A stretch of DNA of 64,000 bases from Sphagnum magellanicum (taxonomy: Eukaryota; Streptophyta; Sphagnopsida; Sphagnales; Sphagnaceae), in contig CM038916.1 in NCBI GenBank assembly GCA_021904315.1, positions 8,769,065 to 8,833,064 of the forward strand. Reading direction: 5' to 3'. The translations under genes were made by a program, and so were the position numbers. Positions 21,601 to 34,869 of this stretch are shown here, piece by piece. How positions within the stretch are numbered: the first letter of the stretch is position 1; each line of letters opens with the position of its first letter. The notes beneath the pieces were generated by a model. That model had not been told where the DNA came from. It saw nothing but the letters and a program-made list of their open reading frames with translations, and ran no database searches.

Positions 21601-24100
21601 ATAAAAATGGCTTTAGCCCAATCAAAGGTTCACCTGCGCAATATTAATAAACTTCAACAGGACGCAACAATAAAATATAACTAATCCATTTCAACAAGAG
21701 TTAAGGCATGAGGTTTGAATGTTGACGAAGAAAAGATAATTTTTGTCAATAAGATGATCATTTTGTTTATCAATTCAAATAAAACCATCAAAGGAGCATT
21801 ACACAAACACATTACACGTTCTACTGGGCAAAATGGTTTGCAGGAATACATACTGAGAAAAGCTATACGCTTTAGCTTTTAAACTCAAGTCCGTCCTTCA
21901 ACTCAAGTTGATTATAATGCAGCACTTGTGGATCTGTTTCTTGATCAGATTTGGTCTATCTGCTTCATGCCGAAAAGATGCCTTCATCAGCACACAGATA
22001 CGCTTTGGTAGATGAATGCACATTAGCAGTCAGTAGTGCATGCAGATAGTGGTGAAGCAACAGAAAATTGCACAAGAGCAGCATTACTTCATTAGCCATT
22101 GCCCACCATCCAGCATTGAAGCACTAAACGGGTTGTTTTTTTTTTTGCCTTCCTTTTCACTCTTGTTCTTGGGTAATAGAATGGCTTCATAACTGAACAG
22201 TTTTGAATGGTTCAATTTCTCAAGACTGCACATTCCAGTTTCATATTGATGGATGGTTCATATTGCTGGGTGGTTCATATTGCTGGGTGGTATTGATGGG
22301 AGGTCTGTAATTATTTTGATTATAGACCTCTGGTTGTACCTACAGAATGTTTCCTTTGCTTTCTTGACACTGGCATCCTGTGTCAAGACGCAAATATCAT
22401 TCAGCTATTTTGTACCTGGACACTGGAATCTGTGGGGTATGAGAAGGTGCCTATGGACACTACAAGAAAACCCAGTGGGTTTTTTGGAGCCCTGACTTCC
22501 CCAATTTACAATTCTTGCTAGTAACTATCAGGAATGATCTCCCTACAAGTTGCAAATCAAGTGGTGAATGCCCCCTCTTCCCTCACCCATTTGTAGCATG
22601 GCCTTGAATCTTCTCAACATTTACCCTAAACATGCAAAGCAAAGACTTGACCACAAGCGACTTAGCCATTGCTTCTCCACAAAGTTCAATAGTAGCAGAG
22701 AAGCATCACATTATGTCCAACTTGGTTGGTTTCATTTCTTTCCATATGCTGGATTCAGTCTGAGTTAGAGAATGTCACTAGTGCCCACAAGGTTCTTCTG
22801 CCAGATGATGGATCATCAGGTTCATCATCTGCGAGAACTTTTGTGCATTCAAACTGTTCACTGAAAAAATTGCACGAGCTTTTGTCTGCCTTGTTCACAA
22901 GTCGGCTGTGGTACTTCAGCATTCATATCAGCATGCTTTGTAGCCATCAGTAACTTCCTACCATCTGAGAAGATGTTTTGTTGTATGAATCAGCTGGTGC
23001 TCAATCAAGATTTTTATACTCAAGGACCAGATCTGGTTTGATGCAACAGCATGCAATGTAGAATCTCTTTGTGTCAGATTCGATTTCATGGCTATGAAAC
23101 ATGCATTTCCATGTTTTGGAGCCATCAGCTTGAATCTGACGCAAGGAGTTTGTTGTATGAGAAGCTGGAGCTACATCTTTGTCCTAAGCAATGGAACTGG
23201 GTTGAATTGCTCCACAAAAATCCTCTCTCTTGAAATCAAACCATGCAGCAGTTGATGGACATACCAGGATCTAGAAAAGGGTGATGCTCAGCAGCAGCAA
23301 CAGCAGAACCTGCTCCATTGAAGGCAGAGTTGAAGCTTCTCCCTCAGCAAGCGCCTTGCTATGGTAAACCAGAAACATTCGCTGTCCTGCTCCGTGCACA
23401 ACAATTCTTGAAAGCTCTTGAAACTCCTGGAAACAAACAAGAGAGAATCACTACTACACTTCGGAGCAAAAGCATTTTGCAGCAGATGTGTGCTGCTGTG
23501 CCATAGCATCTTGTGCAGTCAGCAAGGCCTGGATTCAAACCTTTGTGGATTCTCAGCAGCAGATCTGGATTGGATTCAGCAAATCTCTCACAACGAACAT
23601 ACAACAGTCTTCAAATCTAGGTTTCGGAAGTGGAGATAGAAGAAAAAGAAGTGCTACATGTAGAGAAGAATCTGGCGACACAACAACACACAACAACAAC
23701 AAGAAGCAGGTTCGTTGTCCAAGGGGAACTCGGAACAAGCATCGAGAGGTTGTCATTCACGATTTGGATTTACGAGAAACAGAAAAGCAAAGTTCCTTAC
23801 CGCAATCAGATTGCCTCCGATCCGAGACTTGGAAAACGCTCTTGGATCATGATGCACTACTGTGCAGTATCATGCAGTGGAGCCTGGACACCACCGTCGA
23901 CGCTTGTTTGAAAGGAATCCTGTTTCCGCGTGACAAAAACCTTTTCGTAAAAGTAGAAAACTTTCTGAACGGGATGGATCACAGCAGAAGAATTGGGATC
24001 GGCGATGCGGAGATCAGTCCTCCATTCATGAGCCAAAAAAATCGCTTGATCGCCAGCAATCCTCGCAACAAAGACTTCAAGTGCTGCAGGAATTGTGTGT
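21600..24100. other. Intergenic / upstream region of the pfkB gene
   Basis: No coding sequence is recognised. It contains a 17-base triplication (TGGTTCATATTGCTGGG near 22252), a diverged ~180-base direct repeat (near 22920 and 23100, sharing a GCCATCAG...TTTGTTGTATGA pattern) and CAG-rich stretches after 23280. The last ~600 bases are more GC-rich and probably include the promoter and 5' leader of the kinase gene. A long open frame (23488-24120) lacks an ATG start and family resemblance. Confidence 0.45.
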
Positions 24101-24104
24101 GTAG

Positions 24105-27100
24105 ATGGCTGCGGTGCTAATGTTCCCTCAGACTGCAGCTCTTAATGCCCGGGCTGCTACTGCTGCTGCTGCTGCTGCATGCACGGTTTCTTGTTGTTGT
24201 TGTTGCTATTATTGCTCTTCTCTCATTTCCTCAGTCCATATCAGGCGGACGCATCTGCAGAAACGCCAGCTTCTTCTCTCCAGACCACGAGAGCACCTTC
24301 TTATTACAAGAGTCAGAGTGAGGAAGGCGACGACGATGGCACAACAGACAACAGCACAGGCACTCAGAGGAATCTCAGAAGAAGAAAGATCGAAGACGAC
24401 AGGTTCAGGAAAAACTCCTCCTGTTGGGCCTCAAGAACGTGTACTGGTCAGAAAAAAGCCTCCTCGCCCGCTCCTCTTGTAGCACTCAGTTGCTTTACGC
24501 GCATTGAGAATTGCAGTGAAGAAAATGTGTGTTTTGTGTGTGTTTGTGTGTGCGCGTGTGTGTTTTGGTGTTTTCTCTTCAATCTCTGCTTCAGGGCATT
24601 TGTGGCTTCAGAGCAAGGGATTCACAACAGAACTGGCGAGGGATTGATTTCAGGTAGGATGTGGAGGTGCAGCGCTTGATTTCTTGGCAAGTGTGGAATC
24701 ATTCCCCCGACCTGATGAGAAGATAAGGACGACTGAATTGCAGGTGAAGAGCATTGCTGCTGCTGTCTTTTTCCTCCTCCCTCCAAAGAAAGAAAGCAGG
24801 CTCATCTTGTTCTTCTTGTGTCTGTCCATGTACATGCTTCTTCTTCTTCCAGGTGAAAGGAGGTGGCAATGTTGGGAATGCTCTAACTGCTGCTTCAAGA
24901 CTTGGGCTCAACACCAGGATCTTCACCAAGGTAATCTCTCTCAGCAGGTTTAGGGTTTAGGGTTCAGTAGCTATTTCATTACACTGCAGCAAAGGAGAGT
25001 ATGGTGGTGAGGAGTGAAAGAAAGAATCCAGAGGTTTTGAAAAGCAGTTTGTAGGAGTGAATTAAGTCTCTCCTCCAACAAGGTCCCAGAAGAAGAACAG
25101 TAGGAGCAATCTGAGAGTGATGATTCCTAGCAGTCTAGAAAGCTTACTGGTTGGTGCACAAGTAGAAAGTGTTTCTCTGTCAAATGCCTCATGAATCCTT
25201 CAAGCAATTCTTTCTGTCTGTCTGTCCTTTCTTTTGCAGGTTGCAAATGACGGTCCTGGAAAACAGATTCTGGATGAGTTGCAAGGTGATGGGATTGATA
25301 CCTCAAATGTTGTGGTAAGGCTTTTGCTTTAAAGAGAGTGAGAATGCTTGAATGAATGTTTGGTTTCTATGATGGAACTGAGACACATATCAAGGTGAGG
25401 GCTGCTGCTGGAACATTTCAGATGTAGTTGAGGTTTGCTGTTGTTTTTGGTGCAGAACTAACATCATTCTGTCTTTTACAGATATTGCATGTTGTTTTGT
25501 CAACAGCTATCTTCTGTTTCTTCACTTTGTCCACAGATATCTCAACCACGTTCTGATGGTCTTTTGGTTGATTGACTGCATCTTTTGTGTTTGCTGGTGT
25601 ACTGGCAGTGCAGATAGCAGAAGTGGGTATTTCTCCATTTACGTATGTGATTGTCGACAAAGAGACGTATGATGCCAACACTTTGTAGATGTTTCTGTAC
25701 CATGAAAGAATAGGAAGTTCTGCATTTGGAGAAAGTTGCTTCTTGATCATTCTGACTGAGAGTTATTTTGAAATTCATGAAGGGAAGTCAAAATATGATT
25801 GCAACATTATTATAGCTCTTCACACATGCTTTTTTTTGTTGCTAGGCTTCACACCCACAAATTGGTTGCAGGAGCACTCGCACGTGTATTCACACACCAG
25901 GGTCTCCACCTCTGGAATCTCAAGAGTTGACACCAACCACCATAAATGCCTTGCTCACTGGTGCCCATCTTGTGTATTTTGATGGACGACTCACAGACAC
26001 AGCTGTCATCCTAGCAAAAGAGGTGAGAGGAAGGACCTGTTGCTTCAAACAACTTGAGTGTGAGGTCTATACTCCATGTCTGTCGGGTTAATGCATTCTT
26101 CATCAGTCAATCTCATTCTGTGGAGCTTGCTTCAAGGAGTTTGTCTCTGCCAGGTTAGAGATGTCTTGTTCTGTAGAAAGTCCTGTGATGTAAGGTTTTC
26201 AAATTGCAGGCTACAGAGCGCCATCTACCAATTTTGGTAGATGCAGAGCGGAAGAGAGAAGGGCTTGATAGTCTGCTGACTTTTGCTGACTATATTGTGG
26301 CATCTGCCAAGTTCCCACTGGTATTTTATCCCAAAACCCTGGGCTGCTAATGTATTGGCATGCTTCTCCTTTCCCAAAGTGGCCTGGACTTGCTGTTGCA
26401 ATTCGTGTTTTGAGGACATTTCATCCATGAAGGATTTTGGTCAGTTGCGTTCTATGTAGGACTTGATCAGGGTGTCTCTTGTAGTCTTGGACAGAGGAGC
26501 CTACACTGGCAGAGGCACTTCTGACAATGATGGTGCGGCTGCCCCGAGCCAAGTTTCTGATAGTGACACTTGGTGCATCAGGCTGTGTCATGCTGGAGAG
26601 ACACTCTTCAGGTAACTAATTTTCTTGATGCAGAGATGTGTATTCTTCACATAATTAGTTTTCTTGAAAGATACTGCCAGGACATGAAAATACTTTGTGC
26701 CATGAGAGGAAAGTGAAGAAGTGCTGAGTTTCAAGGTCTTGCTTGTTGTGAATGTGTTCAGATGTTGCTGAAAGCGAGATACAAAATCTAGAAATGCTTT
26801 TGGAGACTCTATTGAAAGAGGCAGAAGGGCTCAACCCCTCACAACCTTCTGTTATCTCCTCAAAGGTGTGATCTCATCTTACTAAGAATGTTCACTGCAA
26901 CTCTGCAATTGGTTCAAAGTTAAAAAACAACAACATGGGTGCCAGCCCAACATTTTCCACCTTGTGTTTAAATACCAAGTTTAGCAAGCTAAATAATGAA
27001 ATATAATCTGGTGTCTTGGCTCCAGCAGGTGGTGAAGCTGACCAGCAATAGCAGCAAGAGAACATTGACAGGAAGATTATTGGTGGGAACAGCAGAGGCA

Positions 27101-27628
27101 ATTCCATCTGCAGAGTTGGTAGATACCACAGGCGCAGGGGATGCATTTATTGGGGCTGTGATGTATTGTAAGCTAGATCTTCTATCTCTTATCCTATCAT
27201 TTTTAGTGTTCTGAAAGGTAATTTCAAAGGCTCTTTATTATTATTCTCTCTTGTTCTCACCTGTACGATACTATAGTACCAATGTGTCAGGTGGTATAAA
27301 GTAGGGCAATATAAATGCACCAGATTTGTGACTGTGAGTGTCCATGGTGTTTCAATGCATGCAGCATTGTTGGCTGGACTGGGGCCGGAGAAGATGCTTC
27401 CACTTGGAGCTATTGTGGTAGGTCTTCAGAATTTCTGGCAACTCAGCAAATTGGGTCTAAACTGGTCGTTGCTGCAGAAGTGTGATAGTCATTAGATGCT
27501 TACCATTCTCACATTCAAGACTGTTGATGGGTGTCATGTTTATCCAGGCTGCTGGCAGCTGTCGAGCTCTTGGGGCCCGAACTGGGGTTCCAGGTCGATT
27601 GGACACAAAGGTTGCTGCATTCCTTTGA
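24105..27628 (+). CDS. Plastid-type pfkB/ribokinase-family carbohydrate kinase (12 exons)
   Basis: Exons: 24105-24446, 24654-24743, 24853-24930, 25240-25314, 25614-25666, 25872-26022, 26210-26320, 26485-26611, 26762-26865, 27029-27167, 27365-27417, 27548-27628. All introns are GT-AG and all phases agree, giving 467 residues. pfkB kinases phosphorylate sugars or related alcohols with ATP. The product resembles the ketohexokinase-like plant family I recall as Arabidopsis At4g28706. Residues 1-110 are rich in Ala, Ser and Arg without a family match and probably form a plastid transit peptide. The sugar-binding start (GCGGAALDFLASVESFPRPD) begins at 116, the glycine-rich motif GGGNVGNAL at 147, and the catalytic signature DTTGAGDAFIGA puts the base Asp at 415. 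The substrate is not predictable from sequence. Exon 10 could start three bases earlier. The exact initiator Met is the least certain part. Confidence 0.93.
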
Positions 27629-29020
27629 GTTTCACTTTTCCAATTTATGCCTTTTGACCTCTGGGTTTCAAAAGTTTGAATATTATGGCACTTTTTGATG
27701 TGGATGATCCTGAGCTAGTGGACCAAGCAGTCTTCAGCTTTAGTCTAGCACTCTCTTTCTTTGTCAAACCTGGTTAATATTTGTGTTAGCTGGCGAACAG
27801 GCCTGTCTTAGAAGCAGCAGTTCATCTGCTGCTCAAGAAATGTGATTACTTTTGCATTGCAGTTTCCCAGGGGGAATGAAAATGTTGTTTCTAGCTTAGC
27901 TTCCCTTGGTTGGGTGCAACAGGAATAAGGTTTTTTGTGTAAAGCGCCTAAAAGCTGACAGACTTCTTTGAGCAATTCCGAAGGAAGTAGAATCTGTGAC
28001 ATTAAAACTTTTAGTAGAATAGCAGAATTCAAAACATCTTTCTACATAATATATGAACATAGTACAAAAAGAAAAGAAGTTGAGTTGGAGGGAGGATTGT
28101 ACAGTAGCAGGCTGCTAATGTGAATGTGTTTTTCAACAGCTTTAGCTATAAGCCATGCACTCATCATGTATATGATCACTGTGCCCTGTTGATGCAAGAG
28201 GAAGGTTAAGATTGCAACAGCAGAACACATGGGGAGAAGCTCCTCAAAGACGGTGGGTGGGGAGCTCAGATTGTGTGGATCATCTTGAAAGGGAATGTAT
28301 AACATTTCATATGTTTATCTGCATTCTGTGCTAGCTATGTTCCTCCTAACCTCATGTAGGATAGAATGCGGTGTGCATTGTAGTGGGAATATAGACTTTC
28401 AGAATTTCCAAAGTCTCTCAGTTCTCAATTTGTTTGCCAACTTGATTGTATCTCTTGCATGTATCTGGTTTCCTTCACCTACAATTCATCTCTTTATTTC
28501 TGCACACATTTTGCCATTTGCGGATGGTCATGATTTGCGTGCAGGGTTGCTATTTGGAAGATGATTCCAGATAAGTTTGGATGAAAAGAGTCCAAATATG
28601 TTTGGATGAATCTTAAATTTGTTGGCTGAATATGGTGCTGAGAAATGCACCACTTTTTGTGGCAAACTGAGTTTCATCCCGTTTTGACCCGTCTTTCCTT
28701 TTTCCTGAGCGCCTCCACTGCTGCTACATATATTTTCACTGCTCCTACATGTACAATTGATCTATAATTACCTCGAACCTTGTGCATTAAATGCTGAGTT
28801 TCAGCATTTCTTCATACCCAGATTTAATAAAACTTCCTGTTACTTTGCGGACCTCACTCAAAGGGGAGGGGATAGGGGGTGAAAAGAGGCGCAAAGACAG
28901 GGTGAAGACAGGATGACTTTTAAGCAAAACTCTATTAGAAAGGTTGTAGGTAGAAGGAAATCTGTTAGAAATGTGGTGCAAAGTGTAGGAGAAAATTCCC
29001 GTTTTGCAAGTTCTGGAGGG
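27629..29020. other. Intergenic, includes pfkB 3' region
   Basis: No gene is supported. The first few hundred bases should hold the kinase 3' untranslated region. The remainder has only chance frames. Confidence 0.5.
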
Positions 29021-29027
29021 AAGTAAA

Positions 29028-31059
29028 ATGATAATGGAAGCTGTGATTTCTCGACTAGTTCCTCCTCCTCACGGGTTTCACATTAATGTTTTGTCGAGAT
29101 GGAGAAGAAGAAGAAGAAGAAGAATTCATCATCATGGCTATGGAGCTGGATTCCTGGTTTTGAGTAGGGTGGACTCAACAACAACACCCAGTAGTTGTAG
29201 TAGTTGTACTAGTGCATGGTTGTTGAGAAGAGAGGCAGTGAGAATCATCGATGGTGGTGTTGGGTTTGGTGGATTTCAAGCAATAGACTTCCGTGGCTCT
29301 GGTAGATGGAATGTTGCTGCAGGAGCGCTAATTGCTGTTGGAAATGGGAATGATGGGCGTTGCCAGGCTATGAAGAAGGGTCGTGAGAGAGGTGCAATTT
29401 TCTTTCTTTCTTTCTTTCTTTCTTCATCCTCACTCACCCTTTTGGACACAAAATACTCCTCACATGACAAACGTTTTGTCACGATGATGATGGTCACGAA
29501 AGAAAAATACTCAGCAGTCGTCCTAACTACTGAAATCTGGACCAGGAGAGCGTTAAAGCCTAATTAGGGTTTGCTGAAGAATTCTTGGCATGAACATCGG
29601 GAGTTTCTTCTCTCTTTCTTCTCTCTTTCTTCTCACAAACTTCATGTATCTTTTATGCTCAGATAGCGTGGGAGAGAGAGCTTGGGTTATGGCCAGAAAG
29701 AAGAGGGACAAGTTGTTCTTGTTGTTATTGATTATACTGGCCAACAACATCTCAGGAACTTTTTTTAGCTTGCAGGTGTTGTGCAGCAACAGGGGAAGAA
29801 CCCAGAAAGAAGAGAGGATGGAAGGAGTAAACTCAAAGACAAAGAACAAACTGGACAGAGTGTAGTTGGGTTTGCAGGGCTTGCATCTCTCAAGGCACAA
29901 CTGTTTCCTCAAGCATCTGTTGAATCTAGCCTTACAATGAATACTACTGTAGGTCTGTTATTATCTTCACGCTTTTGCTCCTCCCTCTCTCTCTTGTGAT
30001 CATTATGGGTTTTGTGGGTGATCAACTATGTTAGTAGAAAGTTCTACAAGCGACATAGAAATGCTCTTGTTTCTTTGACATAGTCATGGCAGCTCATCAC
30101 TGTCATTTGTAATGAAGGTGATAGTCTGTCACTTTGTGAACGACTCTCATGAGGTTATGACTGCACTCATTGTTGTGTTACCTTAAATTGTTGTTGTGGA
30201 GATTTCTCTGCAACTTCATCAAGCTGTCTTCTTTGCTGTCCAATCGGCCCATTCCTTTACTAAAATCTTTCTTTGCTTGCTAGAGGGATTTTTTTTAATA
30301 GTATGTGTCTAATCTATCACTTGAGTAATGATTGTGAGCAAGACTTGAAATCGGATGTCTGATTTGTTGTGGACTATTTTGCCAACCTAGAGTTTTTTCT
30401 TGGGGTCATTTTTGGAGGTGTGAGACACTAGTAGCCAATTAAAAGCATACTCTTGTTAATTTTTTTCTTTGTGTGAAGAGCAAGAGCAGATTGTTGCAAG
30501 AACAATTTCCAATCGTGAAGTTCCAAAAAACATTCGGTCTTCAAACATATCAAAAACGGAAGTGGAGCCTTCAAGCATTCAGTCAAGCCAAGCGAATCAT
30601 CAAGTGGCCAACAAGGGAGGGAGTCTGCCTTTGAAGAAGGCTGATGACCAGAACTCCTTCAAGAAGGTGAAAAAAGCATCAGCAGTGATAAGAACAGGTG
30701 AAGCCTTTGCCACTGAGAAAAGAGGTGTGACAGCAGCAGCTGCAGAGAAACGAAGGAAGACATTGTCAGAGGGTAGTGCATATGGTGCAAGGAGTGGTGA
30801 GAATGAAAGGGGTTCTTCAAAGGGAGCAGCCATCTTAGCAGCAATGCAGAAGGCAGCTGCCTTAGAGAGAGCAAAAGCAAGCCAAAGGCGTAAAAGTGGG
30901 GGTGGCAATTTGCAATACAAAATGGATGGGCAAAGAAAAGAGGAGGCACCAGCTGAAGAGGGTCCACCCAAACCAATTGTTCTCAAACCTGAGTGGAATG
31001 ACCAAATCCAGAGCCTTGAAAAGCTTCTCCATGAGTTGAAGCAAGCTAGATACGATTGA
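29028..31059 (+). CDS. Plastid-type protein of unknown function (3 exons)
   Basis: Proposed exons are 29028-29391, 29776-29948 and 30481-31059. Phases agree, giving about 371 residues (two fewer if the ATG at 29034 is used). The first ~110 residues have an Arg run, Ser/Thr-rich stretches and few acids, then reach GRCQAMKKGRERG, which resembles the junction of a transit peptide with a mature plastid protein. The middle (QQQGKNPERREDG, KLKDKEQTGQ) is charged. The last exon is lysine- and alanine-rich (EKRRKTLSEG, ILAAMQKAAALERAKASQRR) and ends with a conserved-looking tail, PKPIVLKPEWNDQIQSLEKL followed by LHELKQARYD, likely a short helix or coiled coil. I do not recognise the family. The stretch joining exons 2 and 3 is the weakest part of the model. 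Confidence 0.65.
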
Positions 31060-33347
31060 ATATAGGAAAAGGGTCTTCAAAGCTTCAGGAAAACTACCCA
31101 TACCAGATTTGCTTTCAGCTTGCTTGTACATTGTTAGTCACCACTGTCCTTTGGCTGTTTGAGCTGTTTTGAAACATGGAACTTCTGTTCAATTCCAGTC
31201 AATCCCCTCCAGTGCAGTAGAGAACTTTTCTGCTCACATCCAAGGGCTTTTGGATGGAGTCGGTATGCAGGAAAGTGAGCATGCCACAGTCAAGCTGTAA
31301 ATCAATGGCAAAAGGATACATGTCAATGGTCTTAATGGTCTGATTAATGAAAATGCTTTCATTAATCAGAAGGCGATTCTTTTTTAATCATTTAATTGTC
31401 ACTGGTGTGGAGCAGTGTGGAGCCTGAGAATGATTCATATGAAGAGAGAGAACTTCCGCTACCAGACATGATATTTGACTCTTCTAAGTGTACAGCTTAT
31501 GATCATTCAAAAAGACATGATGGATTTCATAGATTTGAAAGGACTTGCCTCTGATGCTCAGGGCCTAATGACTAGTGAGTAGCTGCCATTAGTACCCACC
31601 GACTTCATCTGCTCTCACCATGTAAGTGTGAAACAATCTGCACAAAATTGTGGGTTCTGGCAGACTTTCAGACACAAGATGTTCTTTCAGGAGTCCCAAG
31701 ATATTTTGAAGACTGCAAACCCTAAAATCTATTTAGGGCTACAGAGCTCAAACATGCACCTAAATCATACCATGAGTTCCATGGAGGATTTGAGAAAGAG
31801 AAATACTGACCAGGAGGATGGTCATATCAAGAAGACTTTGTTGTCTCCCTGCAACTGCAGTTCCTGGGTTTTCTTCAGACCTTCAAAGCTTCCAGTTCAC
31901 ACTTGAATCACTCAAATTCAATTGCTTTCATGGCTTGACAGAGATGGACTAGGAAGATGGCATCAAGAAGAATCACTGGTTCAAACACCATCCAGCCCTT
32001 ACAGATTTGATGGGATATAACCCACCACAGAGTAACCCCAAAGAATTACATGCAGCTATCAGATTAGATAATTAGATAGCTTTCTAATAGCTGCATATTG
32101 AATAACATGCTCGAGCTCCATATCAAAGAAAGCTCAGAACAAGGTTACTTATTCAAGAGCATCATGGTTCAATAATCTTTCTGCAAAACCTAACTTCGAT
32201 AAAAGTCCAAGTATTCAAAAAACATGCAAACTTCTGTTCAAACTAGGTTCTGTTGTGTAAGATTGACCAGCAATGTCTGAAAATCTTATTCGTCTTCAGA
32301 AGGTGTGTCAACAAGGGTAATAAATTTTATTCGTCTTCAGAAGGTAATTTCATACATCCCATGAGGAATGCATGATACAATCTGCAGCACTGATTTCAAA
32401 TAGAAGGGTTTCAATGAACCTTCTCACAACCTGCACACAGTAAAGGTTCATTGCACATATTGCTGTCTTGCAGCCATGATTATGGAGCTCAAGGACCACC
32501 CATCAAAGGGTGAATATTATTCATACTAGGATTACAAGGTTCAGGTACCTTCCACAGGAAGTCCATCCACATTGGGACCAGAGATCTGATCAAGAGCACA
32601 AGGTTCGAAATTTTGAGAAGGTTGAAGACTAGAATCTTCCCTGCATAACAGGCTGAATATTTTTTCATGAAGGTCCTCCCAACAGGTGACAAAGGTGTGC
32701 TAGAGTTACCATTCAGAAGAGAGTGCTTCCAACCTCAAAATTCTCATTTGTAAGCCAAACTACAAAAATAAGCTAGCAATTTTCAGCTGGGCTATTTATG
32801 GTTAGCAAGAAGGGCCAATTTAGTGAAAATGGAAATGCTAGATATCTTCTTGGTTCATTGCTACATCCGTAGGTGGAAATGACAATCAAAAGGTGAAGGA
32901 TCCATGTGTAAAAGGAGCACATATGACCAAAGTGGAATTCAGACACTAGATTTGTTTTCTCATTGGTTTATGGGTAGGTTTCAGGTTTAGGATAAACAAT
33001 TCCAAACAAAGTTTCAATTTGCCCATGAGGACCCAGATGAGGAGAAGCCAGGAAAGGGATAGTTTTTTGTGCCTAGGATCTTATCATAGGGTTTAGAGCT
33101 TTTGGGTTTCAGTGCAATCTAGCATTTCAGCAACATAGAAACCCAGTAGTAATTTCTTGAAGACCTAACAGAACTACAATCTGCTATCTATGTTCACGGC
33201 TGTGGTTATGGGTTTTTGAGATTCGGTCTAGAAAGAACAGGCAGAAGAAGCTCTCAGGGAAGAGAGAACATGTGAGATACATACACAAAAAAATATAGAA
33301 ATTTAGATCAGCTCAAAAAATGCTCTCAACAATCCTCCTCTGTCTGT
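31060..33347. other. Intergenic, no gene supported
   Basis: Holds the 3' region of the preceding gene and unassigned sequence. A ~22-base direct repeat (ATTCGTCTTCAGAAGGT) occurs near 32288 and 32331. Frames are short and lack family resemblance. Confidence 0.5.
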
Positions 33348-34434
33348 CTATCTGGACTTTTGAATCTTTGATGCCTGTTCAGCTGCCTTTGCCATCTCTT
33401 CCATGTAACCAGCGATTGGAGGAGAAATGGCAGCTGGGATCCGTGTACGGGGAAAAGGGGTTAGGTCAGGTACCATGGCCACCTCTCTGAGGTGGGGAGG
33501 AAGCGCTGCAATTGCATCTTGTTTCAGTTGTAGTCGCACACCCTCAGCTGCAGCTCTGAGTCTAGCTTCCTTCATAAGATACCGGCTATGTTCCTTTGCA
33601 AGGCGCATGCCCTCTTCAGGATTCAACTTCGAAAGTTCTTCATCCTTGCCACCTGTAACATATATTCCGATCATGCAGAACAAAAAACATGGGTCAGCAT
33701 AAAGACCTGTTCAAAAAACCAAGGATGGGTCATCAAAAAACATTGTCCCCTCCAAAAGCAGAAGAACCTATCATGACCTGATGGAGTGTCACTCACAAAC
33801 CATCACCTTCTTCATGAAGGGTTTAGGGTTTAGTGGCAAGCTTGCCATGACTGCCCACTGAACTTCATCAGCTCACGATGGTGGGTGGCTGGTGGGGGTA
33901 GATCTAAGGATATAACAAACCACAGCAGAGCATAGAACAAAAGCAGGAAATGGACTCTGGTTGCATCAGAGATGGAGCCACACACATGCCTGCTTTGTTC
34001 TTGTTGTTGTTGTCTTTAGCTGCTGCTTTTGCCTTGGCTTTCTCTCTCTCAAGGTGCCGCTCTTTGTCCTTGCTCACGATCCCTAACTTCTCCCTTTCCA
34101 TCTCCCTTACCCTTTCCTTCTCCTTGAGAGCCCGAACAGGAGTGGGAGCATCAAGGCATGCATCCACCAGGGAAGCAAACCGGTCTCGTTTATCACTACC
34201 GTCTTCTCCATCTCCTGCTGCTGCCTTGCTCCCTTTCTTCACTACTTTGGATGGAGCCTTGGCCTTTGCATCCCGAGAAGTAGGACTACTCCCACCCCCT
34301 GATGCCAATCGCACTGTAATCATGTTGTGCACACATTGTGATACTCCTTGCTGCACAGGAAGATCCAAGCTGCCTCCTTTTAAGCTGCTGGCTAACCTGG
34401 AGCCTCCAGAAAGACACTGCTGAAGCTTCCCCAT
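33348..34434 (-). CDS. Mitochondrial-type plant protein of unknown function (2 exons)
   Basis: Exon 1 is 34434 down to about 33984 and exon 2 is 33652 to 33348, giving about 251 residues. The N-terminus (MGKLQQCLSGGSRLASSLKG, later ITVRLASGGG) is basic, Ser-rich and acid-poor, as in a mitochondrial presequence. The middle is a highly charged Lys/Glu/Arg helix (ALKEKERVREMEREK, KERHLEREKAKAKAAAK). Exon 2 has a conserved-looking block: ELSKLNPEEGMRLAKEHSRY, then ALPPHLREVAMVPDLTPFP. I believe this is a conserved plant family but cannot name it; a mitoribosome-associated role is only a guess. The exon 1 donor is ambiguous: a GT after ...AGGCATGT or a GC donor six bases earlier (CAG|GCATGT) both keep phase. 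Confidence 0.7.
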
Positions 34435-34499
34435 GCTCCTAAACTTTTTTTTCCACTGCTACTGGTGTGGCTTCTGGAATGGTTTTTTTTTCTCCCTTT

Positions 34500-34865
34500 T
34501 TTTCTGGGTATTCCTCCAAACTGAGGGATCCTATTAGGGTTTCTTGCTAGTCAAGAACAAATGTGCACAACCCAAATAGAATGGATGCTTACCTGCTTCA
34601 CCTCCCTTGGCCCTCCAAATGCAAATTGGAGTTTACATGTCTTCTAGGAGCTTGAGCTTTTGTGTAGGGGTTTCTTCCTCTTTTGAGTATTCCTCCAAAG
34701 TCAGGGATCATATTAGGGTTTCTTTCTTTCTAGTCTCAGGAAGAAGTGTGTACAACCCAAATAGTATTATGGATGCCTCTACCTGCTTCATTCATGTCCC
34801 TTGTTGACCCTCCACATGCAAGTTTGGGGCTCACATGTCTTCTTAGAGCTTGAGCTTTTTAGTGG
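34500..34865. repeat. ~180-bp tandem duplication upstream of the mitochondrial-type gene
   Basis: Copy 1 (from about 34504) and copy 2 (from about 34685) share, in order, GTATTCCTCCAAA, AGGGATC, TATTAGGGTTTCTT, CAACCCAAATAG, ACCTGCTTCA, CCCTTG, a CATGTCTTCT string and AGAGCTTGAGCTTTT. The copies differ by small indels. They lie in the 5' region of the minus-strand gene at 33.3-34.4 kb and each carries a telo-box-like AGGGTTT. Confidence 0.75.
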
Positions 34866-34869
34866 CTTC

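Noticed and set aside
23488..24120. Long open frame (~210 codons) before the pfkB gene
   Set aside because: It starts at GTG, has no recognised domain, overlaps the pfkB first exon in another frame, and its composition looks like translated leader/promoter DNA.
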